Source: an uncultured Clostridium sp. (GTDB taxonomy: Bacteria; Bacillota; Clostridia; Clostridiales; Clostridiaceae). From it: a DNA stretch of 47,257 nucleotides. Below are positions 8,006 through 16,565 of the stretch, piece by piece. The DNA lies in the NCBI GenBank assembly GCA_934746785.1, contig CAKVFO010000005.1, positions 1 through 47,257 on the forward strand. The letters are read 5' to 3'. Both the position numbers and the translations under genes were made by a program. The notes beneath the pieces are model-generated. The model was not told the DNA's origin. It worked only from the letters and a program-made list of their open reading frames with translations, and ran no database searches. The number at the start of each line of letters is the position of its first letter. The stretch's first letter is position 1.

Positions 8006-9187
8006 ATGAATGAAATTATGAAACAAGCTGAGACAATAAAAGAAGAATTAATAACATTTAGAAGGACTATTCATAGTAATCCAGAAGTAGGAGACTCTTT
8101 ACCAAAAACTAAACTTTATGTGATAGAGAAGTTAAAAGAATTTGGATATAATCCAAAGGAAATATGTGAAAGTGGTATAGTTGCAACAATTGAAGGAAAT
8201 AAACCAGGAAAAACATTTTTATTAAGAGCAGATATGGATGCACTTCCAGGAGATGAGACAGCTGAATGTGACTTTAAGTCAAACAATGGATGCATGCACG
8301 CATGTGGACATGATATGCATACAGCTATGCTTTTAGGTGCAGCCAAGCTTTTAAAGCAAAATCAAGACAAGATAAATGGAACTGTAAAGTTAGTGTTTCA
8401 ACCTGATGAAGAGGGATTTACAGGGGCTAAGAAAATGATAAAATCAGGAGTACTTAAAAATCCTGATGTAGATGCAGCTATGGCAATGCATGTTCATTCG
8501 GGAACACCTTCTAATATTGTATTATGTGGTTTAGGGACAAGTATAGCTGGATGCAATAGATTTAGAATAGTTGTAAGAGGAACTGGATGCCATGGAGCTA
8601 TGCCAGAAACAGGGGTAGATCCAATAAATATAGCAGCGCATATATATTTATCTTTACAAGAGATAACTGCTAGAGAAATATCAGCTACTCAGTCAGCTGT
8701 AGTAACAATAGGTAAAATTTCTGGAGGAGAAGCCCCTAATATAATACCTGAGGAAGTTATTATGGAAGGAACTATTAGAAGTTTAGATAAGGGAACTGGG
8801 GAATTTATATTTAATAGAATGAATGATATAGTAGTATCTACAGCTAAGATGTTTAGAGGTGAAGCTGAGCTAATAGAATTATCATCAGTGCCTCCATTAG
8901 CTAATGATAATGATTTAGCGAAGGAACTTACATCTTATATAAAGGACTTAGTAGGTGAAAGGTCAGTAGTATTATTTGAAGCATCAGGTATGGGATCAGA
9001 AGATTTTGCTTATTATTCATATGAGATTCCAAGTGTCTATCTTATGTTAGGTGCTGGTAGTAAGCAAGAAAATCCTTTATATGGTGAAGCAATGCATAAT
9101 TCCAAAGTAGTATTTAATGAAGATATATTAGTTACAGGTGCAGCTATGCACGCATATTCAGCTATTATGTGGCTGAAGAATAATTAA
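8006..9187 (+). CDS. M20 family metallo-amidohydrolase (hippurate/N-acyl-amino acid hydrolase type)
   Basis: This 393-aa enzyme of the M20D (AmhX/HipO/IAA-amino acid hydrolase) group hydrolyses the amide of N-acyl amino acids. The dinuclear metal site is visible: MHACGHDMH (C100, H102), DEEG (catalytic E135 and ligand E136), H162 in AMHVHSG, and a C-terminal GSEDFAYY/AMHNS region that supplies the last His. A dimerisation insert occupies about residues 180-290. Length and order of motifs are complete. The ATG follows GTGAGGGA. The gene is not in an obvious operon, since 80 nt separate it from the next gene. The natural acyl-amino acid substrate is unknown. Confidence 0.9.
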   Translation: MNEIMKQAETIKEELITFRRTIHSNPEVGDSLPKTKLYVIEKLKEFGYNPKEICESGIVATIEGNKPGKTFLLRADMDALPGDETAECDFKSNNGCMHACGHDMHTAMLLGAAKLLKQNQDKINGTVKLVFQPDEEGFTGAKKMIKSGVLKNPDVDAAMAMHVHSGTPSNIVLCGLGTSIAGCNRFRIVVRGTGCHGAMPETGVDPINIAAHIYLSLQEITAREISATQSAVVTIGKISGGEAPNIIPEEVIMEGTIRSLDKGTGEFIFNRMNDIVVSTAKMFRGEAELIELSSVPPLANDNDLAKELTSYIKDLVGERSVVLFEASGMGSEDFAYYSYEIPSVYLMLGAGSKQENPLYGEAMHNSKVVFNEDILVTGAAMHAYSAIMWLKNN

Positions 9188-9267
9188 TATTATAAATGTT
9201 AATAATACCATTAAGAAATATAAGCTATAAATATGAGAATTAATTACTTAAGTATGAAGAGGGAACT

Positions 9268-10011
9268 ATGAAAAAAATATTATTTGATTATAAGGATAAG
9301 ATATTAAAGCTGCCTATAAAAGACAAGTATTCAAAGGAAGATTTACTTATAGAAGACTTTTTAGTAGATAAGAATGGAGATATTGAGATTTACTATGCTC
9401 CTCATAATGATTATATTAATAGTAAGGCAAAAGTCTTTATTATAGGTATAACTCCAGGATTTCAGCAAATGAATATAGCTATGGTTATGGCTAGAAAAGA
9501 GCTAGAGCTTGGTACAGATATAGAAAAAATTCAATACTTATGTAAGAAAGCAGGAAGGTTTAGTGGTAGTATAAGAAATAACATAATATTTATGTTAGAT
9601 GAATTAGAGTTAAATAAGAAATTAAAGATAGATAGTTGCAGAGAACTATTTGGAGAAAAGGATTATTTATTACATACAGTTTCTCTTATACCATATTCAG
9701 TTTTTATAAAAGGGAAAAATTATAGCGGTCATACTCCAAAATTAATTAATAGTAAGTTTCTTATGAAGTATGTTAGAGAGAATTTTATTGAAGAATTAAA
9801 TAGTTTGGAAAGTGCTAAAGATGTATTGATAATTCCATTAGGAAGAGCTGTTGAAGATGTTTTATTAAATCTAAGTGATGAAGGAATAATAGATAAAAAT
9901 CAAATCTTGTTTGATTTTCCACATCCATCAGGAGCAAATGTTAATATGAAAACTCAGTTTAATGAGAATAAAGAAATGATGAAGAAAAAGATAAAAGAAT
10001 ATTATAGCTGA
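9268..10011 (+). CDS. Uracil-DNA glycosylase-fold-like protein, function unknown
   Basis: This is a 247-aa soluble protein. A hydrophobic strand runs into GITPG (residues 60-64), and a late strand leads to FPHPSGAN (H219-G222). This pair of motifs, GxxPG and HPS, is the signature spacing of the UDG superfamily (SMUG/MUG-like and unassigned members). The usual downstream Asp/Asn of motif 1 is not obvious, because FQQMN follows. It could therefore be a non-canonical or inactive member. AGAGGGA precedes the ATG. It may be co-transcribed with the amidohydrolase 80 nt upstream. The superfamily assignment comes from motifs only, and I cannot claim glycosylase activity. Confidence 0.55.
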   Translation: MKKILFDYKDKILKLPIKDKYSKEDLLIEDFLVDKNGDIEIYYAPHNDYINSKAKVFIIGITPGFQQMNIAMVMARKELELGTDIEKIQYLCKKAGRFSGSIRNNIIFMLDELELNKKLKIDSCRELFGEKDYLLHTVSLIPYSVFIKGKNYSGHTPKLINSKFLMKYVRENFIEELNSLESAKDVLIIPLGRAVEDVLLNLSDEGIIDKNQILFDFPHPSGANVNMKTQFNENKEMMKKKIKEYYS

Positions 10012-10012
10012 A

Positions 10013-10285
10013 AAGTTAAATCAATATAAAGTTGAAAATGGAGTCCACTCTATAATGTACTATGAGCAGTATGGCAGTGATAGTTTATTAAATAGAAGAA
10101 GAACACTAGTGACTTTAGTCATGAGATGAATTGTTCTAAATAGTAAGAATATAGAAAAATCTGTATGTAGTCTAGTGGAAAAATATAAAAATCATAATTG
10201 GATTATTGAATCAGGAATATCTGATATAGGGGGACAAGTGACTTATAATGAAAACTTTATAGAGTTAATTAAAGCAATATTATAA
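10013..10285 (+). pseudogene. Decayed gene remnant
   Basis: One frame is open over 90 codons except for a single TGA at 10127-10129. It encodes natural-looking sequence on both sides (NGVHSIMYYEQYGSDS before; NHNWIIESGISDIGG after). It lacks a start codon and ribosome binding site and follows the UDG-like gene directly, in another frame. I read it as the tail of a lost gene; the family is not recognised. An ordinary AT-rich intergenic region would contain more stops in this frame. Confidence 0.4.
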
Positions 10286-10365
10286 AGGTGTGCATGGTAA
10301 AGTTTGTAAAATAAATAACTCCATGTTAGTATTAAGTAGTTAAACTAAAGAAGGAAGTGATATAT

Positions 10366-10704
10366 ATGAGTAATTTACCAAATTGCCCTAAATGTAATTC
10401 AGAATATACTTATGAAGATGGAAATATGGTAATATGTCCAGAATGTGCTCATGAATGGAATCCAGAACAACAAACTAATGATGAAGACGCATTAATAGTT
10501 AAAGATTCAAATGGAAATATATTAAATGATGGTGATTCTGTAACAATAATAAAAGACCTTAAGGTTAAAGGAAGTTCATCACCTTTAAAGAAGGGAACAA
10601 AAGTAAAGAATATACGTTTAGTTGATGGTGATCATAACATTGATTGTAAAATTGATGGATTTGGAGCTATGAGCTTAAAGTCAGAATTCGTTAAAAAGTT
10701 ATAA
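10366..10704 (+). CDS. PhnA/YjdM zinc-ribbon protein
   Basis: This is a 112-aa protein of the PhnA (YjdM) family. An N-terminal zinc ribbon has C7/C10 and C24/C27, followed by a small beta-barrel domain with the family's DSNGNILNDGDSVTIIKDLKVKG stretch and the ending DGFGAMSLKSEFVKK. Despite the name, the family is not a phosphonate-degrading enzyme in most hosts; its role is unsettled. The ATG at 10366 is preferred over a GTG at 10357, because that GTG lies inside the AAGGAAGTG ribosome binding site. It is a single gene with its own terminator. Confidence 0.9.
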   Translation: MSNLPNCPKCNSEYTYEDGNMVICPECAHEWNPEQQTNDEDALIVKDSNGNILNDGDSVTIIKDLKVKGSSSPLKKGTKVKNIRLVDGDHNIDCKIDGFGAMSLKSEFVKKL

Positions 10705-10710
10705 TATGAA

Positions 10711-10758
10711 AATAGGTTATTAGGTATATAAATGTGCTTAATGACCTATTTTATTTTT
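10711..10758 (+). terminator. Intrinsic terminator after the PhnA-like gene
   Basis: A 14-bp stem (10711-10724 with 10737-10750, two G-U pairs) is followed by TTTTATTTTT. Confidence 0.85.
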
Positions 10759-10825
10759 AGTGAATAAAAATATAAACTTATGAAAATTATATATTAGGAA
10801 TAATACTTAAGAGGAAGAGGTAATT

Positions 10826-11437
10826 ATGAAGAGATTATATAAAACAATAATTTTTTTTGTAGGTATTTTTTATTTACTTAATTCGACTGTAGTCAATGCC
10901 ATTGATAAGAAGGATGATTATATAAAAGAGTATAAAGACAGTATATATAATATGGCTAAAATAATGAGATGCATTCCTAAAACAGGAGATTTAAGCTTAG
11001 ATTATCTTTATGAAATGGATTTTCTAAGTGAAGGAGAAGTAAGTTTCTCGAAGTCGTATATTAAATATTCTACAAATAAGGAAGTTAAGAATATGGCAGA
11101 AAAATATATAGAGAGAGAAAGTGCTGCTATAGAAAATATAAGAACTATAATAGAAAAATTAAAGGATAATCCAGAGGTTAATAAAAGTGAAGAGGAAAAG
11201 TATTTAAATATATACAATGAAGTTCTAAATAGCATGATGTGTAGATTTCAAAAGGTACAGTTAACAGAAGATATTAATGCTGATTTTTTAAAGTTTATAT
11301 TAATACATCATGATGGAGTAATAGAGTTGACAGAGGAATTTTATAATATGAGCAGCAACTCAGAAGTGAAAGAGGCTGCAGTTAAGATTCTTAATGAAAT
11401 GAAGAGTGATCTTATTATGATTAATAAATATATATAA
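10826..11437 (+). CDS. Secreted/membrane-anchored DUF305-like protein
   Basis: This 203-aa protein has an N-terminal signal or anchor sequence (KR, then a hydrophobic core at about 7-25, ending VNA). The mature part is helical and looks like two related halves: about 55-110 (EMDFLSEGEVSFSKSYIKYS) and about 150-203 (FILIHHDGVIELTEEFYNMS). Each ends in a helix that brings the next segment round. The second half, with H161-H162, matches the DUF305 pattern (HHxxAIxMA...A..I...Q..EI..M), a ferritin-like helical domain. The first half has lost the HH pair. GAGGAAGAGG precedes the ATG. The role is unknown; metal binding at the HH pair is a family-based guess. Confidence 0.65.
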   Translation: MKRLYKTIIFFVGIFYLLNSTVVNAIDKKDDYIKEYKDSIYNMAKIMRCIPKTGDLSLDYLYEMDFLSEGEVSFSKSYIKYSTNKEVKNMAEKYIERESAAIENIRTIIEKLKDNPEVNKSEEEKYLNIYNEVLNSMMCRFQKVQLTEDINADFLKFILIHHDGVIELTEEFYNMSSNSEVKEAAVKILNEMKSDLIMINKYI

Positions 11438-11514
11438 CTATAAGTTACTTGAACTTTAAATAGTATAAATGTACTATAAAATGTGAGGTTATTAGAAGAT
11501 GGAGGAGATGTAGT

Positions 11515-11697
11515 ATGTTTACGAAGGACGAACTTCAAGTAATTAATGAGGCGTTAAAAATTGCAGATACTGAATATATAAAACAAATTGACTTAAATAA
11601 GAATAATAAAAATAAGATGGTTTCTTTTAATAGAAAGCAAAAGAAGTTATGGCTTGTACAGAATAAATTAAAGAAGATTTTAGCTGATAATAAGTAA
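11515..11697 (+). CDS. Small basic helical hypothetical protein
   Basis: This is a 60-aa, lysine-rich soluble protein with two predicted helices (ELQVINEALKIADTEYIKQ and KQKKLWLVQNKLKKIL). A GGAGGAG site lies 7 nt before the ATG, the main support for its being real. It has no recognised family. It follows the DUF305-like gene by 77 nt with no obvious terminator between them, so they may share a transcript. Confidence 0.6.
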   Translation: MFTKDELQVINEALKIADTEYIKQIDLNKNNKNKMVSFNRKQKKLWLVQNKLKKILADNK

Positions 11698-12216
11698 AAA
11701 GTTTGTCGAAAAAAACTACCCATAATATTGCTTAAGTGTAATTAAAAGGTTATATAAAAGAAGAAATTAACTTTATTCAAAATAATAAAAAAATAATGTT
11801 AAAATAATAAAAATAAATCGAAAAAAAAGGAACGATTTTGGGGCTTAAGATAAAAAAATGGCGAAAAAAAGGCTTGATTTCAAATGGCAAACAAGCTAGA
11901 ATAATTAATGAAATTAGAAAATGTTGAAAAACAAAAATGTTCAAATGATTTGGGTTAAGTATTGGGTAAGAACATGATAGAAATTTCAACTAGGTAGTAA
12001 TTATGGGTGAAAATTAAAATGAGAATGTTGAAGAAGCTATATCTTAATGATTTATAAATCATTGAGATATAGCTTCTAAATCTTTATGATTTATTTCTTC
12101 TAGATTTAGTATAATCTAATTTCAGATATTAATTTTTAACATTTTTTTAAAAGTTGTATTAGCAAGTAGTTTTTGGTATATAATGTATACATATTTTAAA
12201 ATATAGAGGTGATAAT
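11698..12216 (+). other. 519-bp purine-rich region without a protein gene
   Basis: No reading frame with a ribosome binding site is visible on either strand. The region holds three related boxes (TGTCGAAAAAAA at 11704, ATCGAAAAAAAAGG at 11817, GGCGAAAAAAAGG at 11860) and a long palindrome at 12032-12077. The first box contains TGTCGAA, which matches the Spo0A-box consensus. The 12078-12216 part probably holds the promoter of the 12217 gene. Confidence 0.6.
12032..12077. terminator. 23-bp near-perfect palindrome, possible bidirectional terminator
   Basis: The left arm 12032-12054 pairs with the right arm 12055-12077 over 23 positions, with a single G-U. The arms abut, so the loop forms from the central A/T pairs. 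The tail is AAATCTTT. No protein gene ends nearby; the nearest upstream stop is at 11697. Confidence 0.5.
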
Positions 12217-12873
12217 ATGTTGAAGACAGATTTCAAAAAAGAGATTGAATCAACTCTTGATTTGATAAAAATAGGTATAGACAAAGATTTAATAGATGGT
12301 AACTTAGTTGAAGCGTTAAAAAAGATAAATAAAGGGATGAGAGGAATATTAGGATTAGATATTTCTACGGTGAATACTTTGTCATTTGATAATGTTATAG
12401 AGTTAGTAGGCAAAGAGAATCAATGTAATTTTGATAAATATATGGCTTTAGGTGAATTATTGTATTTTCAAGGATATTTATATGATAGTCTAAATGATGA
12501 AACAAGTAAAATTAATTATTATCAAAAAGCTTTAATAAGTTTTTATGAGGCATATAAAGAGTGTAATGAGATTGATGAAAGGTATAAAAAAGATATCTTT
12601 AAAATATTAGAATTCTTAAATGAATTTGAAATATCATTAGATGCTCAGAATATTATATTTAAGTTTTATGAATACCTTAGACATTTTGATAAAGCAGAAG
12701 ATGCTTTATTTAGTATGATTAAACAAAGTGGCCGAGATGAAAAAGTTATTTATCAGGGTATTGGATTCTATAATAGATTGAAGAATATGAATGAAGATAC
12801 TTTAAAGCATGGAAATCTTCCCTTAGAGGAAGTTAATGATAGTCTTGAACAAATAAAAAAGATGTTAAATTAA
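12217..12873 (+). CDS. Hypothetical helical protein (TPR-like)
   Basis: This is a 218-aa soluble, nearly all-helical protein. The middle segment YMALGELLYFQGYLYDSLNDETSKINYYQKALISFYEAYKEC looks like a helical pair of the TPR type. The C-terminus (FYEYLRHFDKAEDALFSMIKQ) looks like another. AGAGGTGAT precedes the ATG with good spacing. It shares a terminator hairpin with the converging plsC gene. No enzyme motif is seen. A scaffold or adaptor role is possible, but I do not recognise the family with confidence. Confidence 0.65.
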   Translation: MLKTDFKKEIESTLDLIKIGIDKDLIDGNLVEALKKINKGMRGILGLDISTVNTLSFDNVIELVGKENQCNFDKYMALGELLYFQGYLYDSLNDETSKINYYQKALISFYEAYKECNEIDERYKKDIFKILEFLNEFEISLDAQNIIFKFYEYLRHFDKAEDALFSMIKQSGRDEKVIYQGIGFYNRLKNMNEDTLKHGNLPLEEVNDSLEQIKKMLN

Positions 12874-12906
12874 AATAAATGTCCCAATTAATGAGACATT
12901 TATTTT
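12872..12906. terminator. Bidirectional terminator (12217 gene / plsC)
   Basis: AAAATAAATGTC pairs with GACATTTATTTT around an 11-nt loop. Both stop codons lie in or next to the stem. Confidence 0.85.
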
Positions 12907-13616
12907 AATGCACCAAATACAATATCTTGAACGGATTCATGTAAGTTTTTTAATTCATCCTTTGATAATGTAGTTGGATCTATAGGTTTGTGAATTATAA
13001 CCTTAAGGTCTGATGCTGTTATTTTATTGTTGTTTTTTTCTAAGACATTATATGTTCCATCAAGAGTGACAGGAACGATTAATGCCTTAGATTTAGTGGC
13101 AAGTTTAAAACTTCCGGCTTTAAAGTCGGAATGAGTTTTGCCTTTACTTCTAGTTCCTTCAGGGAATATAACCATTGAATGACCAGATTTTAAAATATTT
13201 ATTCCCTTAACAATAGATTCAGCAGATTGTCTTAGATTATCTCTATCCATGAAAACACATTGGATAGACTTCATCCAATTACTTAATAGCGGAATATTTT
13301 CTAGTTCTTTTTTAGCAATAAATCCTTTAGGAGTATCTATGATACTCATTAATAAAGGAATATCAAAGTTGCTTTGATGATTAGAAACAAATAATGAAGC
13401 TCTATCTTTTGGTATATTCTCTAAACCTTCGACGTGAACTTTACAACCTGAAAGCTTTACAACAAAGTTAGCCCACCAGTGGCTTAGTTTATAAAGTAAT
13501 AAGTTTCTATCTTTGGTTCTGTTTTTTCTTTTTAAATAATTAGCTTTGATAAATCCTAATTGAGCTATAAAAGCAGCTAATATAGCTAAAGGATAAAAAT
13601 ATAATGACCTTAACAT
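12900..13616 (-). CDS. plsC: 1-acyl-sn-glycerol-3-phosphate acyltransferase
   Basis: PlsC transfers an acyl chain to the sn-2 position of lysophosphatidic acid, giving phosphatidic acid at the inner membrane. The protein (238 aa) has an N-terminal membrane helix (about 5-25), block I NHQSNFD with catalytic H80 and D85, and block III FPEGTRS (151-157). A further conserved stretch, IVPVTLDGTYNV, follows. The ATG at 13616 has AAAGGA 8 nt upstream; a TTG two codons earlier overlaps the spacer and is less likely. It is a single gene transcribed away from the P-type ATPase. Confidence 0.93.
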   Translation of the reverse strand: MLRSLYFYPLAILAAFIAQLGFIKANYLKRKNRTKDRNLLLYKLSHWWANFVVKLSGCKVHVEGLENIPKDRASLFVSNHQSNFDIPLLMSIIDTPKGFIAKKELENIPLLSNWMKSIQCVFMDRDNLRQSAESIVKGINILKSGHSMVIFPEGTRSKGKTHSDFKAGSFKLATKSKALIVPVTLDGTYNVLEKNNNKITASDLKVIIHKPIDPTTLSKDELKNLHESVQDIVFGALK

Positions 13617-13828
13617 AAACAAAGTCCTTTCTTATTAATTTATTCATTATTCCAAGAATAGTATAGTACAATATTGGTGATAATTAAAGAATAATTAAAT
13701 CATCTGATTATAACTTTAGAAATAAAACTAAGAAAAAATTAAGTATATAATTCTATATATTTAAGAGTATTTTAAGATTAGTAAATTAAAATATAGATAT
13801 ATTAAGAAGGTATTATGAGGAGTTATTA

Positions 13829-16213
13829 ATGGAATCAAGTAAGATAGATAAAAAGGAATACAAGTTCCGAATAAAAGATGAATTATATGGTTTAACAGAT
13901 GATGAAGTTAAAGAAAGAATTGAAAAGGGTTTAGTAAATAAATTAGCGCCTACACCGTCAAGAACAATATGGCAAATGATAAGAGCTAACTTTTTTAATA
14001 TCTTTAATGCACTTAATTTAGTTTTAGCTATTTTAGTAATAATAGCTGGCTCCCCTAAGAATGCTATTTTTGCAGGAGTTATTATAGTAAATAGTATTAT
14101 AGGTGTTGTTCAGGAATTAAACGCAAAGAAAACATTAGAAAAGCTATCATTAATAAGTATGGCACATGCTAAGGTCTTAAGAAATGGGTTAGAAAAAGAC
14201 TTAGTGATTGAGGAACTAGTAGTAGATGATATTGTATATTTATTAAGTGGCAATCAAGTTTTAGCTGATTGTACAGTAGTAAAATCAAATGAACTTGAAG
14301 TTGATGAATCTATGCTTACTGGAGAATCTGAATCTGTTTATAAACAAGAAGGGGATACTCTTTTAGCAGGAAGTTTCATTGTGGCAGGAGAAGGATATGC
14401 TAAGGTCACTAAGGTTGGAGAAAATACATATTCATCAAAATTAGCAGAAGAAGCTAGGAAGTTTAAAATTGTTAATTCTGAACTTCAAACTTCAATTAGT
14501 AAAATAATAAAAATACTTCTAATATTAATAGTACCTTTAGGTACAATGTTGGTAACAACTCAAATATTCTTTTCTAATTCAGATTGGAGAGCTGCATTAA
14601 TAAGTGTGGTCTCAGGAATTGTTGGTATGGTTCCAGAAGGGCTTGTTTTATTGACAAGTGCAACTTTTATAGTTTCAGTAGTGAGACTTGCAAAGTATAA
14701 TACACTAGTGCAGCAGCTATCAGCAACAGAGGTATTAGCTAGGGTTGATGTACTATGTGTTGATAAGACTGGAACAATAACAAAAGGAGAGTTAAACTTG
14801 AAGGAAATTCAAGTTGTTAATAATAAAGAAAAAGATGAGGTAAATAATGTGTTAGCAGCTATAGCTTATAATTTACCTAGTAAAAATCCTACGCAGAAAG
14901 CTATTTTAGAACATTTTGATAAATGTCCTGATGTAAATATAATCGAAAAAGTTTCCTTTTCATCAAAAAGAAAGTGGGGAGGAATAATATTGCAGGGACA
15001 TGGAGCGTGGGTTTTAGGAGCACCTGAAGTTTTACTTGAAGATAGATATCAAGTTATAAAAGAACAGGTAGAGAAAGAAGCTATTAAAGGAAATAGAGTT
15101 TTATTATTAGGGAAAGTAGATCAGATTTCTTTAAAGAAAGGTATCTTTTCACCAGTTGAGGAATATGCTCTTATATTAATAGAAGATATGATAAAAGAAG
15201 AAGCACCTAAGGTTTTAAACTATTTTAAAGAAGAGGGTGTTGAGTTAAAAGTTATATCTGGAGATAATCCGGTTACAGTTTCAGCAGTAGCTAAGAGAGC
15301 AGGAGTTGAAGGCTATGATAAATATGTTGATGCTAGAACACTACCAAGTAAAATTGATGAGTTAGAAAAGGTGGTAGATAATTACAATATATTTGGAAGA
15401 GTTACACCACATCAAAAGAAGCATATAGTTAAGGCATTACAAAAGAGAGGTCATACAGTTGCAATGACTGGAGATGGTGTAAATGATGTTCTTGCGCTTA
15501 AAGAATCAGATTGTGGTATTGCTATGGCTAATGGCTCTGAAGCAACAAAGGCAGTTGCTCAATTAGTACTTATGAATTCAGATTTTGGAGCATTACCTAA
15601 GATTGTTGAAGAGGGAAGAAAACAGATTAATAACTTAGAGAGAGTTGCTCAGCTATTTTTATCTAAGACTGTATTTTTTGTGGGATTAACATTAGTTATG
15701 TCTTTGTTAATGCTGCCATATCCATTAGAACCAATACAAACTTCTCTTGTGGGAAGCTGTGCTATTGGAATTCCAGCATTTTTCTTGGCTATGGAGCCTT
15801 CTAAAGGAAAGGTTAAAGAAGGATTCTTAAAGAGAATATTAACAAAGAGTATACCCAATGGAGTTTCTATGATGATTCTGACTCTTATGTCATTTTTAAT
15901 AAGTTATTATATATTGGGTAAGCCTATAGTGGAATGTAGAACTATAGCGGTGTTAGTATTTTTAGGAGTGAGTTTAGTAGTATTATTGAGAGTAGCAATA
16001 CCTTTTAATAAATTTAAATTATTGTTGGTTATTGTAATGGCTGCAGCATCATTTTTATGTTTTATTATTCCGCTAGCAAGAATGATATTTAGCTTTACAA
16101 CTTTGTCATTAAATGAATATTTGATAGCTTTAGCATGCATTGCTCTATCATGGCCTATGATTAGAATAGGAGTTAAACTGGCAAATACTATAGGAAATAA
16201 GAATAAGAAATAA
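13829..16213 (+). CDS. Cation-transporting P-type ATPase (CtpE-like)
   Basis: This 794-aa ion pump has all catalytic landmarks: TGES (164-167, actuator), PEG (269-271, membrane M4), phosphorylated D312 in DKTGT, and TGDGVND (about 547-553). TM pairs lie at about 55-95 and 225-285, with six C-terminal helices at about 615-785. The sequence around M4, MVPEGLVLLTSATF, and the overall length resemble the mycobacterial CtpE / pneumococcal CaxP-type group. Members of that group have been linked to calcium, but the specificity here is inferred. AGGAGTT precedes the ATG. A terminator follows 11 nt after the stop. It has no heavy-metal-binding N-terminal domain. Confidence 0.9.
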   Translation: MESSKIDKKEYKFRIKDELYGLTDDEVKERIEKGLVNKLAPTPSRTIWQMIRANFFNIFNALNLVLAILVIIAGSPKNAIFAGVIIVNSIIGVVQELNAKKTLEKLSLISMAHAKVLRNGLEKDLVIEELVVDDIVYLLSGNQVLADCTVVKSNELEVDESMLTGESESVYKQEGDTLLAGSFIVAGEGYAKVTKVGENTYSSKLAEEARKFKIVNSELQTSISKIIKILLILIVPLGTMLVTTQIFFSNSDWRAALISVVSGIVGMVPEGLVLLTSATFIVSVVRLAKYNTLVQQLSATEVLARVDVLCVDKTGTITKGELNLKEIQVVNNKEKDEVNNVLAAIAYNLPSKNPTQKAILEHFDKCPDVNIIEKVSFSSKRKWGGIILQGHGAWVLGAPEVLLEDRYQVIKEQVEKEAIKGNRVLLLGKVDQISLKKGIFSPVEEYALILIEDMIKEEAPKVLNYFKEEGVELKVISGDNPVTVSAVAKRAGVEGYDKYVDARTLPSKIDELEKVVDNYNIFGRVTPHQKKHIVKALQKRGHTVAMTGDGVNDVLALKESDCGIAMANGSEATKAVAQLVLMNSDFGALPKIVEEGRKQINNLERVAQLFLSKTVFFVGLTLVMSLLMLPYPLEPIQTSLVGSCAIGIPAFFLAMEPSKGKVKEGFLKRILTKSIPNGVSMMILTLMSFLISYYILGKPIVECRTIAVLVFLGVSLVVLLRVAIPFNKFKLLLVIVMAAASFLCFIIPLARMIFSFTTLSLNEYLIALACIALSWPMIRIGVKLANTIGNKNKK

Positions 16214-16223
16214 GCTAATAAAA

Positions 16224-16254
16224 AAACAACTACTTTGAAATAAAGTAGTTGTTT
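16224..16254 (+). terminator. Intrinsic terminator of the P-type ATPase gene
   Basis: A 13-bp stem AAACAACTACTTT / AAAGTAGTTGTTT with a 5-nt loop, then AAATATATTTTTT. Confidence 0.9.
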
Positions 16255-16289
16255 AAATATATTTTTTCCCTATATTATCCCATATAAAG

Positions 16290-16318
16290 TTGACATCTTA
16301 ATTTAAGTATACTAAAAT
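16290..16318 (+). promoter_or_regulatory. Promoter of tRNA-Arg
   Basis: TTGACA (16290-16295), 17 bp, then TAAAAT (16313-16318), 22 nt before the tRNA. Confidence 0.85.
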
Positions 16319-16340
16319 TTTATATGTAAGTTAAAAACTT

Positions 16341-16415
16341 GCCTCTATAGTTAAATGGATAGAACAATCCCCTCCTAAGGGATAGATGTAGGTTCGATTC
16401 CTACTGGGGGTACCA
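16341..16415 (+). tRNA. tRNA-Arg (anticodon CCU)
   Basis: The cloverleaf is complete: acceptor GCCTCTA with TGGGGGT (several G-U pairs), a D arm with TTAAATGG, anticodon stem ATCCC/GGGAT with loop CTCCTAA (anticodon CCT in DNA), and T arm GTAGG-TTCGATT-CCTAC. CCA is encoded. It decodes AGG. The wobble-rich acceptor stem is unusual but the fold is otherwise standard. Confidence 0.93.
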
Positions 16416-16424
16416 TATAGGATT

Positions 16425-16461
16425 AAGAAACGGCTTAACCGTAAGGGTTAAGCCGTTTCTT
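16425..16461 (+). terminator. Strong hairpin after tRNA-Arg
   Basis: A 16-bp perfect stem (16425-16440 with 16446-16461) with loop GTAAG. It starts 10 nt after the tRNA CCA and is GC-richer than its surroundings. The normal U-tract is replaced by TGTA and then group II intron-like sequence. Confidence 0.8.
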
Positions 16462-16464
16462 GTA

Positions 16465-16515
16465 GTGCGCCCAGCATGGGCGTGCACTAATCGGTGAAAG
16501 TTCTTAAGCCCCGAT
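16465..16515 (+). mobile_element. Truncated 5' end of a group II intron
   Basis: The sequence begins GTGCGCCCAGCATGGGCG and continues with CACTAATCGGTGAAAGTT and AAGCCCC. This matches my recollection of bacterial group II intron 5' ends (GUGYG start, small GCCC/GGGC hairpin, GGUGAAAGUCC block, AAGCCCC) in domain I. It ends abruptly after about 50 nt. No reverse transcriptase gene and no domain V/VI follow. It directly follows a terminator-type hairpin, a site favoured by class C introns; whether this fragment is class C I cannot tell. Confidence 0.65.
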
Positions 16516-16565
16516 AATTATTTGAACAAAGGCTATTCTTATAAGTTATACTAATAATTATTGAA

